The notes under the pieces were generated by a model that worked only from the letters and a program-made list of their open reading frames with translations, was not told where the DNA came from and made no database searches. This document shows, one piece after another, positions 44,388 to 55,211 of a DNA stretch of 64,000 bases. Position 1 is the first letter of the stretch; each line of letters begins with the position of its first letter. The position numbers were made by a program, and so were the translations under genes. This DNA is from Paenibacillus peoriae (GTDB taxonomy: Bacteria; Bacillota; Bacilli; Paenibacillales; Paenibacillaceae): the NCBI RefSeq assembly GCF_022531965.1, contig NZ_CP092831.1, forward strand, positions 4,039,001 to 4,103,000, read 5' to 3'.

Positions 44388-44447
44388 TTCCCGCCGTAAC
44401 GCCAATACTGCACCAGATTAACGCCCTCATGCCCCCTGCGTGATCAC

Positions 44448-44585
44448 TTAAATATCACCAAGTAGAGCAATAAGAGGCACAATGATCGCTGATAAAGCAA
44501 TCCTCAGCGCCAGCATTCTGCCTCTGTTATCTTCAGTTTGTCCTCTATCGATTTCAATCTCCCTAGCATATCCTATTTCTTTCAT
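44448..44585 (-). CDS. Possible 45-aa small membrane protein
   Basis: ATG 44585 to TAA 44448. A charged N-terminal half (KEIGYAREIEIDRGQTEDNRGR) is followed by one hydrophobic helix (ALRIALSAIIVPLIALLGDI). The split is typical of small single-pass proteins. The ribosome binding site is poor (AGGA only 1-2 nt from the ATG), so this is tentative. It fills an otherwise empty 294-nt gap. Confidence 0.35.
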   Translation of the reverse strand: MKEIGYAREIEIDRGQTEDNRGRMLALRIALSAIIVPLIALLGDI

Positions 44586-44681
44586 TTCCTAATTGGATAT
44601 TTTCATGTAGTATAAGTCTAATTGAAGTAACCCTGTTTGGGCTATGCTGAAGCTATACACTATATGAAGGAGGATTTCATA

Positions 44682-46025
44682 TTGAAATCAAATGAACCCA
44701 CTTTGCACAAAAAGCTGCTCCCACGGCATATTACCTTTATGGCTATGGGCGGAGTCATCGGGACGGGTATTTTTAAAGGAAGCACCGAAACGATTAGCTT
44801 GGCGGGACCAGGAGTTATTTTATCCTATGTCTTCGCAGGACTCCTGCTCTTGGTCGTTATGGGCGCAATTGCCGAGATGGCTACCGTCTATCCCAACATG
44901 AATATGAAGGATTTTATTCGCAAAGCTTTTGGAGAACGACTGTCCTTTATTATCGGCTGGTTGTATTGCTTCATGTGGCTGGCCGTCTGTATCATTGAGG
45001 TCATTGCTGCGGGTAGCTTCCTGCAATATTGGTTGCCAGATGTCCCTCTATGGGTACTCAGTTTAGTCAGTGCGGCTTTCATTATTGTCGTCAACATGCT
45101 GAGTGTCGGCGGATTTGGGGAACTGGAATTTTGGCTTGCAGGTATTAAGATTGCCATGATTATTATCTTCATCGCCTTAGGTGGCTGTATACTGTTCGGG
45201 ATTATTCCCACTGAAACTCCACCTTATCTAAGCAACTACGCGCAGCACGGCGGATTTCTACCCAATGGCTGGTTGGCTATCTTTTCAGCGCTGCTGGTCG
45301 TAACCTTTTCATACGGAGGGTCCGAGCTGATTGGACTGACGTTGACGGAAACAGAAAATCCGGAAAAAGTACTGCCTAGAGTGGTTAAAAGCTTTATTCT
45401 TCGCGTTGTTTTGTTCTATACGTTGCCAATTCTCATCATTTGTGGCTTGATTCCCTGGAACCAACTGGATGCGAATACCAGCCCGTTTGTACAGGTATTG
45501 TCTTCTGTAGGGCTTCAAGGCTCGGCTCATGTCATGAACTTTATTCTGATCACTGCTGTACTGTCTGCCGCCAATTCGGGAATTTATGGGGCTACACGTA
45601 TGCTCCATTCGCTGGCTGTCAATGGAGAAGGCCCCAAGTCACTTGCCCGCCTGTCTTCCAATGGGGTTCCAGTGAATAGTCTCAAATTGTGTGCTGTAAT
45701 CCTGATTGTCGGTTCCATGGTTGCTTATATCGCTCAGGACGGGCTTTTCCGTATTTTGATGGCTGTGCCGGGCTTCGTCGTGCTGCTCGTCTGGAGCTGC
45801 ATTTGTCTGTCCCAATTGAAATTGCGCAAATCTTATCCAGTGGAGCCTACTTTCAAGATATGGGGATTCCCTTATGTAACGGCGATTACAGTGGGATGCC
45901 TATGGATAATCGCGGTTCTATTCTTGCTTGACCCGCAAAATCGCATCAGCATTAGCGTGTGCGTGGCTTTCATGGTATTTCTGGTCATTTGGTCTTTGGT
46001 GAAGTTCCGGAGAAAGCAGGCGTAA
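44682..46025 (+). CDS. Amino acid permease (APC family)
   Basis: 447 aa, about 12 membrane segments. The N-terminal GGVIGTGIFKGSTETISLAGPG is the amino acid-polyamine transporter signature, and SYGGSELIGLTLTETENPEKVLPR is the conserved loop. TTG 44682 was chosen because AAGGAGG lies 8 nt upstream. It probably imports an amino acid by proton symport; the substrate is unknown. It lies 7 nt before the VanZ-RDD gene. Confidence 0.88.
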   Translation: MKSNEPTLHKKLLPRHITFMAMGGVIGTGIFKGSTETISLAGPGVILSYVFAGLLLLVVMGAIAEMATVYPNMNMKDFIRKAFGERLSFIIGWLYCFMWLAVCIIEVIAAGSFLQYWLPDVPLWVLSLVSAAFIIVVNMLSVGGFGELEFWLAGIKIAMIIIFIALGGCILFGIIPTETPPYLSNYAQHGGFLPNGWLAIFSALLVVTFSYGGSELIGLTLTETENPEKVLPRVVKSFILRVVLFYTLPILIICGLIPWNQLDANTSPFVQVLSSVGLQGSAHVMNFILITAVLSAANSGIYGATRMLHSLAVNGEGPKSLARLSSNGVPVNSLKLCAVILIVGSMVAYIAQDGLFRILMAVPGFVVLLVWSCICLSQLKLRKSYPVEPTFKIWGFPYVTAITVGCLWIIAVLFLLDPQNRISISVCVAFMVFLVIWSLVKFRRKQA

Positions 46026-46032
46026 GCAGCAT

Positions 46033-47187
46033 ATGATTCAATCGTACTTATTTCCTGTTTCATATGCCTTTCTTGCGTTTCCTTTTGCTGCGTTATTGTT
46101 CACACTGCCTTTCCTAATCGTGCAATATCGCAGGCATGGCTATATTCACAAGGCTAGAGCATGGCTGCTTTACCTGATGCTTTTATACTTGATGAACGCC
46201 TTCTTTCTGGTCATATTACCGCTTCCGGCATCGCGTCATAATGCTGCATTAACCGGGGGAGCGTTGCAGTTAATGCCCTTGCAGTTCGTTCAAGACATTA
46301 TAAGAGAAACATCCGTCTCACCCGCTCATCCCTCCAGCTATGTTCATTTGCTGAAGGAGCGTGCCTTTCTACAAGTCGTTTTTAACGTTGTGATGACCAT
46401 GCCTTTCGGTATGTTCTTACGTTATTATTTCCGTGCACGATGGGGATGGTGTCTGATTCTGTCTTTCACCCTGTCCCTCTTCTTTGAGGTGACACAGCTG
46501 ACAGGATTATATGGATTTTTTGACCATGCGTATCGTGTATTCGATGTGGACGATCTAATGGCTAATACATTGGGCGGTATGTTAGGCTTTCTATTAGGCG
46601 AATGGTTTTCACGCTTCCTGCCTCGCTTGGAGCATCTGGACAAGCATTTGGACATTACGACCAAACGGGTGTCCTATACCCGACGGGGTGTAGCCTTTTT
46701 CGTGGATTCTATCGTTTGGACCGGGCTACTCGGCATCATGGAGTCCCTGCATGTGCCTGCTGCCTTCTGGGTTTCCAGTGGGGTCTACTTTATGGTGGTC
46801 CCTTACCTGACGAATGGACGAACGCCAGGGAAATGGCTGGTGCGTATTCATCTTGTAGGGACAGGACAACGGATTTCCCTGTGGGGGCTCATCAAGCGTT
46901 ACAGTGTCTTGTATTGGTTGTATTTTGGACTTAATTACGTACTGGGCGGACCCGTGCTGTGGTCTCAAGTCTCTCCATGGGTAAGTGTTCTGATCAGCCT
47001 TTTGTTGTTGGTGATGAATGGATGGTTCTTTTTCCATCTGGTCATACGTCTATTCCAGAAAGCTCCGTTATTTTATGAGGAGCTTAGCCATACTTCGCAC
47101 CAAATTATATGGCCCAAGCACTATCATCATCCTCAGAATGACACCGCTGATTCGGCAGAGACGCCGGGAGCAAATACCGTGAAATGA
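46033..47187 (+). CDS. VanZ-RDD fusion membrane protein
   Basis: 384 aa. The N-terminal half is VanZ-like (LPFGMF-type MTMPFGMFLRYYF, E-V-T-Q-L-T-G-L, FDVDDLMANTLGGMLGF). The C-terminal half is an RDD domain (RRGVAFFVDSIVWTG ... NGRTPGKWLVRI). About nine hydrophobic segments. VanZ proteins affect glycopeptide susceptibility; RDD proteins are putative transporters. It is probably cotranscribed with the upstream permease. Function of the fusion is unknown. Confidence 0.8.
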   Translation: MIQSYLFPVSYAFLAFPFAALLFTLPFLIVQYRRHGYIHKARAWLLYLMLLYLMNAFFLVILPLPASRHNAALTGGALQLMPLQFVQDIIRETSVSPAHPSSYVHLLKERAFLQVVFNVVMTMPFGMFLRYYFRARWGWCLILSFTLSLFFEVTQLTGLYGFFDHAYRVFDVDDLMANTLGGMLGFLLGEWFSRFLPRLEHLDKHLDITTKRVSYTRRGVAFFVDSIVWTGLLGIMESLHVPAAFWVSSGVYFMVVPYLTNGRTPGKWLVRIHLVGTGQRISLWGLIKRYSVLYWLYFGLNYVLGGPVLWSQVSPWVSVLISLLLLVMNGWFFFHLVIRLFQKAPLFYEELSHTSHQIIWPKHYHHPQNDTADSAETPGANTVK

Positions 47188-47247
47188 TAACCGAAAGACT
47201 GACAACGTGATAAGCACCCGCGATCTACGTTGCATCTAATCAAATAT

Positions 47248-47289
47248 AAAAACAGGCGAAGCAAAGGATTCTTTGTCCGCCTGTTTTTT
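47248..47289. terminator. Bidirectional terminator
   Basis: ACAGGCG and CGCCTGT pair around an inner CAAAG/CTTTG hairpin, with T-runs on both strands. It separates the convergent VanZ-RDD and nitroreductase genes. Confidence 0.85.
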
Positions 47290-47319
47290 ATGTTACATAT
47301 AGATGTTAGTTCGTTCCTC

Positions 47320-47973
47320 TTATTTCCACTGTGCAATTTGATCAATAGGCAAACGTGTGGAAGGATGACCCTCGTTAATTCCTTTACCCATGGAAATGAG
47401 CATAACAGGGACATAACGATCTTTGTCCAGACCAAAGGCTTCAGCAATTTGATCCTTCTCATAACCGCCGATAGCGTTGGTGTCGTATCCATGAGCGCGC
47501 GCCACCAGCATAAGCTGCATGGATACCAAACCACCGTCGATCAGGACCGTTTCTTTGTTCACAACGGGATCAAGCGCTGCAAAGTGAGCTGCTACTTTTT
47601 CCTGTTGCATTTCTTTAATGTCTTTTGGCATATAGCCCAGTTCTACAGCTTCTCCGAAAATTTGTTCGAAATTATCAAAGTTGTTCAAATCTCCAAACAC
47701 AGCGATCACTGCCGAAGATGTCTCCACTTGACGTTGGTTGAAACGGGCCAATGGTGCCAGTGTGGCTTTACCTTCAGGGCTGTCAATAACGAGGAAACGC
47801 CAAGGTTGCAGGTTAATGGAAGATGGTGCGCGTGTAGCTTCTGTCAAAATCTCAGTCATTTCCTCACGGCTGATCTTCACGGACGGATCGTATACTTTTA
47901 CCGAACGGCGTCCCAGGGCGATTTCTTTAAAATCATTCGTTTTTACAGTACTGGATGTATTCGTATTATTCAT
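47320..47973 (-). CDS. Nitroreductase-family flavoprotein
   Basis: 217 aa FMN-dependent NAD(P)H oxidoreductase. FMN-binding GRRSVKVYD at the N-terminus, RAPSSINLQPWRFLVI, and the C-terminal GYDTNAIGGYEKDQIAEAF. GGAGA lies before the ATG. It follows the marR gene by 51 nt and is the probable target of that repressor. It may reduce quinones or nitro compounds; the natural substrate is unknown. Confidence 0.9.
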   Translation of the reverse strand: MNNTNTSSTVKTNDFKEIALGRRSVKVYDPSVKISREEMTEILTEATRAPSSINLQPWRFLVIDSPEGKATLAPLARFNQRQVETSSAVIAVFGDLNNFDNFEQIFGEAVELGYMPKDIKEMQQEKVAAHFAALDPVVNKETVLIDGGLVSMQLMLVARAHGYDTNAIGGYEKDQIAEAFGLDKDRYVPVMLISMGKGINEGHPSTRLPIDQIAQWK

Positions 47974-48024
47974 TCCAATCTCTCCTTATCCCTCTGTGGG
48001 TATAGTAATGTTAAAAAAATGTTG

Positions 48025-48495
48025 TCAGTCCATATCGGATATATGACTATTCATCACTTGCAGCATATCAGCTAGCTGGTGCCGCTGGGTCTCGTCGAAG
48101 CTCTGTAGCATCTGAGCTACAAACTGTGAACGCTCCTGCTTAAAGATGACAATGCGTGCACGCCCATAATCGGTCAGGCTTACCAAGGTAACCCTGTTGT
48201 CCTCTGGCTTTGTGCGTCGAGTGACCATTTCTGTCGCTTCCAGTTGTTTCAAATGGCGTGTTACGGCTGCAGCGTCAATGCCAACCTCTTTTTGCAGCAG
48301 AGTTTGACTGATTTCCTTCACTTGATACAACTTGCACAATAGTTGCAATCTGGATGCGCTGACTCCTGCACAACGCTCAAACTTGGAGCTAATCTGCTTG
48401 TTCAGCAACAACAGCATGTCAAAAATATACTCAGGCTCGGATGGTGTCTGGGTGATATCAATCTCTCCTCCCTTAAGCATATCGCTGAGTTTCAC
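48025..48495 (-). CDS. MarR-family repressor
   Basis: 156 aa winged-helix regulator. It has RLQLLCKLYQVKEISQTLLQKEVGIDAAAVTRHLKQLEATEMV as the HTH region and the wing R-R-T-K-P-E-D-N-R-V-T. The start is GTG 48495 with AAAGG 7 nt upstream. Two tandem palindromes overlap its ribosome binding region, so it probably represses itself and the nitroreductase gene downstream. Confidence 0.88.
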   Translation of the reverse strand: MKLSDMLKGGEIDITQTPSEPEYIFDMLLLLNKQISSKFERCAGVSASRLQLLCKLYQVKEISQTLLQKEVGIDAAAVTRHLKQLEATEMVTRRTKPEDNRVTLVSLTDYGRARIVIFKQERSQFVAQMLQSFDETQRHQLADMLQVMNSHISDMD

Positions 48496-48505
48496 GATCC
48501 AACCT

Positions 48506-48532
48506 TTGATCCATCAATTATTGATCTATCAA
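48506..48532 (-). promoter_or_regulatory. Tandem MarR operators
   Basis: TTGATCCATCAA (48506-48517) and TTGATCTATCAA (48521-48532), each a dyad of TTGAT/ATCAA arms with a 2-nt centre, 15 nt apart. They lie 11-37 nt before the marR start. Confidence 0.65.
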
Positions 48533-48599
48533 GTAATATACATCCTCTTTAAAAATAAATCAAGTCCCTGAGAAAAATAAAGTGTCTCATGCCAAATAA

Positions 48600-48632
48600 A
48601 AGCTGAGCGACTCACACAGAGTCGCTCAGCTT
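48600..48632 (-). terminator. gdhA terminator
   Basis: A perfect 14-bp stem (AAGCTGAGCGACTC with its complement) around a 5-nt loop, then TTTATTT on the minus strand. Confidence 0.85.
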
Positions 48633-48700
48633 CAATATTGCTTTTATTAGCTAGGTTATTCAATCATTGTACAATAGAGATAAGGAGTTGTGCCGTTGAG

Positions 48701-50414
<1,714 letters not shown>

Positions 50415-50449
50415 AAAAAGGAGGCTGCGCACAGGGCGTAGCCTCTTTT
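50415..50449 (-). terminator. thrC terminator
   Basis: GAGGCT-a-CGC pairs with GCG-c-AGCCTC, followed by a run of six T on the minus strand. Confidence 0.8.
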
Positions 50450-50458
50450 CCCATTCTG

Positions 50459-51850
50459 TTACACATAAAAGGCTCCAAGCTGACGCACAATTTCTGCTTC
50501 GTCATGCTCTACCACCTGCTGATGCTGCGATTTCGAGAACAATTGTTCAATTTGCGCCGGGAACTCCTGCTTGATGTCCACCAGACGGATCGCTTCATCG
50601 AATTTGGCCGGATGTGCTGTTGCAAAGGTCACACATACTTCGTCTGCGCCATTATACGCCTCATACGCGGCAATACCACAAGCTGTATGCGGGTCGAGCA
50701 AATAATCGTACTCGGCTTTGTATTTTTTGATCAGCTCCAGACACTGCTCATTGGAAGCACCGAGCGCTTCAAAATCCTGCTGCACCCGTTTCAAATCCTC
50801 TGCACCGATCACAATCCGTCCCTCGGTTTTGAGGTTATTCATGTATTCAGATACCTTGGCCGCATCCTCCCCGAGGAAGTAGTACAGGTATCTTTCGAAA
50901 TTGCTTGCCACCTGAATGTCCATGGAAGGACTGTATGTGCTTTTGAAATCGCCCGGTTGGTATTCGCCAGTCTTCACGAAGCGCTCCAAAATATTATTTT
51001 CGTTCGTGGCAATGATCAGCTTATGGATGGGCAGACCCATTTTCTTCGCAAGAAAGCCGGAAAAGATATTGCCAAAGTTGCCGGATGGCACGCTGACATT
51101 GATCTTTTTCGTACCCGCAGACTCCTGTGCCCGGAAATAAGCATAGAAGTAATATACGGTTTGCGCCAAAATGCGCACAAAGTTAATTGAGTTAATCGCC
51201 CGCAAATGATGTTTGGCTTTGAAATCCAGATCGGCAAACAGGTCCTTAATGACCTTTTGACAATCATCAAAGTTCCCTTTTACAGACAGATTCAGTACAT
51301 TCTCATCGTCTACCGTCGTCATTTGCAGCTCTTGTACTTTGCTCACCTTTTGGTGTGGGTGCAAAATACAGATTTTAATTCCTTCCTTGCCGCGCACGCC
51401 CTGAATCGCTGCTGCCCCGGTATCGCCCGAGGTTGCACCCAAAATGTGAATGATTTCATTCTGCTTTTTGGACACGTAGGAATAAAATTCCCCCATGAAT
51501 TGTAGCGCCACATCCTTGAACGCAAACGTAGGCCCGTGGAACAGCTCCAAAATGGACAGGGAATCGTTGATCTTCTTCACTGGCGTAACTTCTGGATGAC
51601 GGAAGCTTGCATAACTGCGCTCTACCAGCTGCTCCAAATCTTCACGAGGAATCTCATCATTGATATACAGCGCAAAAACTTCCAGCAGCAGCTCTCTGTA
51701 GCTCAATGTCGCCCATTGCTCCAAAGTAGCTGCCGACACGGTCGGAATCTGCTCCGGTACCATTAGACCTCCATCGTCAGCTAACCCCATGAGCACGGTA
51801 TCAATAAATCCCTTGGCTTCTACTCGACCTCTAGTGCTTATATATCTCAT
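50459..51850 (-). CDS. thrC: Threonine synthase
   Basis: 463 aa PLP enzyme that converts O-phosphohomoserine to threonine. It has the N-terminal YISTRG motif, the PLP Lys in GPTFAFKDVALQFMG, GATSGDTGAAAI and SVPSGNFGN. ATG 51850 was chosen: GGGGG lies 6 nt upstream and the YISTRG start matches the family. Upstream in-frame codons lack a ribosome binding site. It is monocistronic here, away from hom and thrB. Confidence 0.93.
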   Translation of the reverse strand: MRYISTRGRVEAKGFIDTVLMGLADDGGLMVPEQIPTVSAATLEQWATLSYRELLLEVFALYINDEIPREDLEQLVERSYASFRHPEVTPVKKINDSLSILELFHGPTFAFKDVALQFMGEFYSYVSKKQNEIIHILGATSGDTGAAAIQGVRGKEGIKICILHPHQKVSKVQELQMTTVDDENVLNLSVKGNFDDCQKVIKDLFADLDFKAKHHLRAINSINFVRILAQTVYYFYAYFRAQESAGTKKINVSVPSGNFGNIFSGFLAKKMGLPIHKLIIATNENNILERFVKTGEYQPGDFKSTYSPSMDIQVASNFERYLYYFLGEDAAKVSEYMNNLKTEGRIVIGAEDLKRVQQDFEALGASNEQCLELIKKYKAEYDYLLDPHTACGIAAYEAYNGADEVCVTFATAHPAKFDEAIRLVDIKQEFPAQIEQLFSKSQHQQVVEHDEAEIVRQLGAFYV

Positions 51851-52043
51851 ATACATCCCCCAATAAAAATTCAATTCGAACCTTTTTTCGAATATATTAT
51901 TGTCTATAATACCCTGTCGCGGTGCTGTAACCAAGCCTTTTTTTCATATTTTAAAGACTTTCTCCTACTTTACCATACCCCGATGCATCAGGCATCTATC
52001 ATTGCTAGACAATCAGAACGTCAGGAACAGGTCGTAAGTCTGA

Positions 52044-52079
52044 AAAAAAGCAGGCTGCTTCAGCCATTAGGAGCCTGAA
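52044..52079 (-). terminator. Terminator after tldE
   Basis: CAGGCT and AGCCTG arms, the first inside the last codons of tldE, followed by a run of seven T on the minus strand. Confidence 0.7.
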
Positions 52080-53410
52080 ATCGAGAGTGCAGCCAGCTTG
52101 AGCGAAGGAGATGTGCAGCTTCCTGTAAAACGCAAATCATTGCCAACTTCCTCTACCTGCTGTAGTACGTCAAAGAAGTTGCCCGATACCGTAATCTGAT
52201 TGACCGCTCTGACCACCTGCCCCTGCTCAATCCAGTATCCCAAACAAGCTAGCGAAAAGTTACCAGACGCTGTATTTGTACCTGCATGCAGTCCTTGCAG
52301 CTCAACGATCATCAACCCGCGATCCGTCTTGCGAATCATTTCTTCCAACGTAGACGTGCCTGGTTCCACATACAGATTATGATACGACACACCAATTTTA
52401 CCGTTATAGCTGCCCTTGGAAGCATGAGAGGTACTTTCCACCCCAGCCTTACGGGCCGTCTTGCGGTTATGGAAATACGTCCGCAGTTCGCCATCCTTGA
52501 TAATCTCGTTGCGGCATGTCGCACTGCCTTCCGCATCAAATGTGCTGCCTGCCGGAACGTTCTCCATTAGCGGATCATCAATCAGCGTAATACGCTCGCT
52601 AGCCACCTTTTGCCCTAGTTTCCCAGCTAATCGCGAAAAGCCTTTATCCACCGATTCCGCTGAAAATACCGACGTATACGCAGCCAGCAATTGCGCTGCT
52701 GCATCATGACGGAAAATGACCGGATAGTTATCCGATTGAATCGTGTGCGCCCCCAGCTTGGAAACGGCCTCTTGTACGGCTTTATGCGCCACATCCACAA
52801 TATCGATTTCCTCCACACTCCGCAGCGAATAATCATGCCAGCCCCCGGTAACCGTCTCGCCATGGTCCGCTGCAATCACATACACATATGCGGTCGCCAG
52901 ACTTTTACGACGATGGCAGTGCAGTCCTTTGGTATTCACAATCAGGACTTCATTCTCACGAATGCTGACCGAGCAATGCCGAGCCATCACAATCCGTGGG
53001 TCTGCGGCAAGCGCTGTACGCTCCATTTCCAGCGCCGCTTCGATCAGAATCTCAGGAACTGTGTCAGCAAGCGTTGAGGCATAGGCAGGCTGCTCAGGAT
53101 AGCTCTCTGAGCCTGCAAACAGCTCATCCTGCTCCTCGCTCTCCAATATGTCCGCGTTACTACGTGCTTCCTCCAATAAAAAGTCGATCACATCCAGTTC
53201 AAGCTTTTCCGTAGAGGCGTAGCCCATTTTGCCGTTAATGACACCACGGAAGGAAAGTCCACCGTTTTCAACGATGGTATATTGGTCAATCTCTCCCTTT
53301 AGCACCTTTACCGAGGTAGAACGTCCATTTACATAGTAGATTTCCATATCCGCGTAGCCCATTTCCCGGCCTATGGCGAACAATGCTTCCTGAAACTGCT
53401 GAATATTCAT
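52067..53410 (-). CDS. pmbA: TldE/PmbA subunit of the TldD/E protease
   Basis: 447 aa, PmbA/TldE family. It has the G-x-S-F-R-G-V-I-N-G-K-x-G-Y-A-S-T segment and the conserved LGYWIEQGQVVRAVNQITVSGNFFDVL end. It lacks the HExxxH site, as expected for the non-catalytic partner. It begins 3 nt after tldD with AAGGGGG upstream. With TldD it forms a heterodimeric protease that degrades unfolded peptides and matures some ribosomal peptides. Confidence 0.9.
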   Translation of the reverse strand: MNIQQFQEALFAIGREMGYADMEIYYVNGRSTSVKVLKGEIDQYTIVENGGLSFRGVINGKMGYASTEKLELDVIDFLLEEARSNADILESEEQDELFAGSESYPEQPAYASTLADTVPEILIEAALEMERTALAADPRIVMARHCSVSIRENEVLIVNTKGLHCHRRKSLATAYVYVIAADHGETVTGGWHDYSLRSVEEIDIVDVAHKAVQEAVSKLGAHTIQSDNYPVIFRHDAAAQLLAAYTSVFSAESVDKGFSRLAGKLGQKVASERITLIDDPLMENVPAGSTFDAEGSATCRNEIIKDGELRTYFHNRKTARKAGVESTSHASKGSYNGKIGVSYHNLYVEPGTSTLEEMIRKTDRGLMIVELQGLHAGTNTASGNFSLACLGYWIEQGQVVRAVNQITVSGNFFDVLQQVEEVGNDLRFTGSCTSPSLKLAALSISGS

Positions 53411-53413
53411 CGC

Positions 53414-54808
53414 CTATTCCCCCTTTCGTCCGCCTACAGTCATCTCGGACACTCGAATTGTCGGCTGTCCGCAGTTGACCGGAAGACTTCCACTGACTGA
53501 GCCGCACATTCCCTGACCATGATCCAGATTGTTGCTGACCATATCAATATTTTGCAGGGTTTCAATGCCTTTGCCGATTAGCGTTGCGCCTTTGACCGGC
53601 TCGGCAATTTTGCCGTTGCGAATCATGTACGCCTCTTCAACCGCAAAATTAAACTCGCTTGTCGAGGTATTCACCGAACCACCGCCCAGCGATTTGGCAT
53701 AGATCCCGTACTCCGTATTCGCAATGATCTCTTCACGAGTCGAATCACCATTCGCAATAAACGTATTATTCATACGGGATGCAGGTGCGAATTTATAGGA
53801 TTGTCTTCGTCCTGATCCTGTCGCAGGTACACCCATCTGGCGCGAGCCCATACGGTCGATCAGATATCCTTTTAAAATGCCGTTCTCGATCAGTACATTG
53901 CGCTGTGTCGGTGCTCCTTCATCATCGATATTGAGCGAGCCCCACGCGTTCTGAATCGTTCCATCATCTATAGCTGTAACCAGCGGTGAAGCCACCTGCT
54001 GCCCGATCTTATTCGCAAACACGGAAGTTCCATGTGCCACCGCCGTAGATTCCAGCCCGTGTCCACACGCCTCGTGGAAAAGAACGCCGCCAAAGCCATT
54101 CTCAATTACAACAGGCAGTCTACCACTAGGAGCATATCCCGCTTTGACCATCGTGGTGGCAATACGAGCAGCGTGTCTGGCATTTTCTTCGATATTCAGA
54201 TTCTCCAAGAATTCAGTCCCTGCATACGCTCCCGGCCCACGGAACCCGGATTGTCTATGCTCTCCATGAGTCGCAATCGCGCTTATTCTCATGCGGGTAT
54301 ACGTACGGGTATCCTCCACCAGCAGCCCGTTGCTATTGGCGATTAAGACGTTCTGGATCGAGTTGCTAATCCCTACAGAGGTTTGCGTGATGGAAGGATC
54401 GTATTGGCTTGCCGCCTCATGCGCCCTTCTCATCATGTCAATCTTGGCGCGTTTCTGTGAACCGTCAGGAATGATCGCAATCGGATGTTGGTTAGGGATC
54501 GTATGGGGATGGAGTGTAATTGCATGTGTACCTGGCGCTCCACCGCCGCGAATGGCCTTGGCGGCCGATTTGGCCAGTCGGATCAGGCTCTGTTCGCTCA
54601 TATCACTGGTGTAGGCATACACCGAAAAATGCTCCTTCATGATCCGAATGCCAATCCCAAAATCCCGGCCTGACAGCGCCGTATCCACGACGCCCCCGGT
54701 CATGCCCAATTGTCCATTGGTACGGTCCTCGACGAACACCTCTGCAAAGTCTCCGCCCGTCTCCAGCGCGGCTTGCAGCATATCCTGAATCTGTGTTGGA
54801 TGTATCAT
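53414..54808 (-). CDS. tldD: TldD metalloprotease subunit
   Basis: 464 aa. It carries the catalytic HExxxH motif (FHEACGHGLE) near residue 255 and a downstream Cys-containing GQGMCGSVSGSLPVNCGQP segment with the third metal ligand. ATG 54808 has AGGAGG 6 nt upstream. Forms one operon with tldE. No ribosomal-peptide biosynthesis gene is nearby, so a general proteolytic role is more likely. Confidence 0.92.
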   Translation of the reverse strand: MIHPTQIQDMLQAALETGGDFAEVFVEDRTNGQLGMTGGVVDTALSGRDFGIGIRIMKEHFSVYAYTSDMSEQSLIRLAKSAAKAIRGGGAPGTHAITLHPHTIPNQHPIAIIPDGSQKRAKIDMMRRAHEAASQYDPSITQTSVGISNSIQNVLIANSNGLLVEDTRTYTRMRISAIATHGEHRQSGFRGPGAYAGTEFLENLNIEENARHAARIATTMVKAGYAPSGRLPVVIENGFGGVLFHEACGHGLESTAVAHGTSVFANKIGQQVASPLVTAIDDGTIQNAWGSLNIDDEGAPTQRNVLIENGILKGYLIDRMGSRQMGVPATGSGRRQSYKFAPASRMNNTFIANGDSTREEIIANTEYGIYAKSLGGGSVNTSTSEFNFAVEEAYMIRNGKIAEPVKGATLIGKGIETLQNIDMVSNNLDHGQGMCGSVSGSLPVNCGQPTIRVSEMTVGGRKGE

Positions 54809-54994
54809 CACGTTCCTCCTCGTTTTGCCATGTTTCATATTGTACGTCTAAGCAATCAAGATAATATGCGGGTTCATGTTTATTTCCCATAACTTTACTA
54901 TACATGATGTTGGGAGTGGGTGTAACTATCTGGGTGGCGAGTGTTGGGAGGGGCGTGAAGATTTAGACGCAGGGATTGGAGAGGGAAAATGGGA
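54809..54994. other. Upstream region of tldD
   Basis: I see no gene here. It contains the tldD leader and a G-rich plus-strand stretch (54910-54960) with no clear dyad. Confidence 0.3.
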
Positions 54995-55030
54995 AAACCC
55001 GATCAGACCGTGAAGGGTCATGTCGGGTTA
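54995..55030 (-). terminator. Terminator-like hairpin
   Basis: AACCCGA and TCGGGTT arms enclose an inner GACC/GGTC hairpin; TTTTCCC follows on the minus strand. It could end transcription from the 55212 gene. Confidence 0.5.
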
Positions 55031-55211
55031 TTTGAGAAAATTGATTACTGGGTGGATTGAGCAAGTATGTGCATGTAAGGACGCTACGTGGACGGATCAT
55101 TCTTCCGATCGCTGTTGCCCCCAGATTTTTTTGATTATATTTGTAACGGTACAAATCCGGGTTCAAAGGCGAACGCTCCGCTTCTTCAGAACGATTCCGT
55201 CCCCTCCGCTG

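Noticed and set aside
47230..48075. 281-codon plus-strand frame over the nitroreductase gene
   Set aside because: It crosses a strong bidirectional terminator and is antisense to a conserved flavoprotein.
51870..51910. Threonine attenuator upstream of thrC based on TTCGAA repeats
   Set aside because: The repeat is short and no leader peptide rich in Thr or Ile and no terminator/antiterminator pair was found.
53414..54808. TldD/E as part of a ribosomal-peptide cluster
   Set aside because: No precursor peptide, cyclase or exporter gene is nearby; neighbours are housekeeping or unrelated.
54963..55166. 67-codon minus-strand frame upstream of tldD
   Set aside because: It has no good ribosome binding site, overlaps a terminator-like hairpin and gives a non-protein-like composition.
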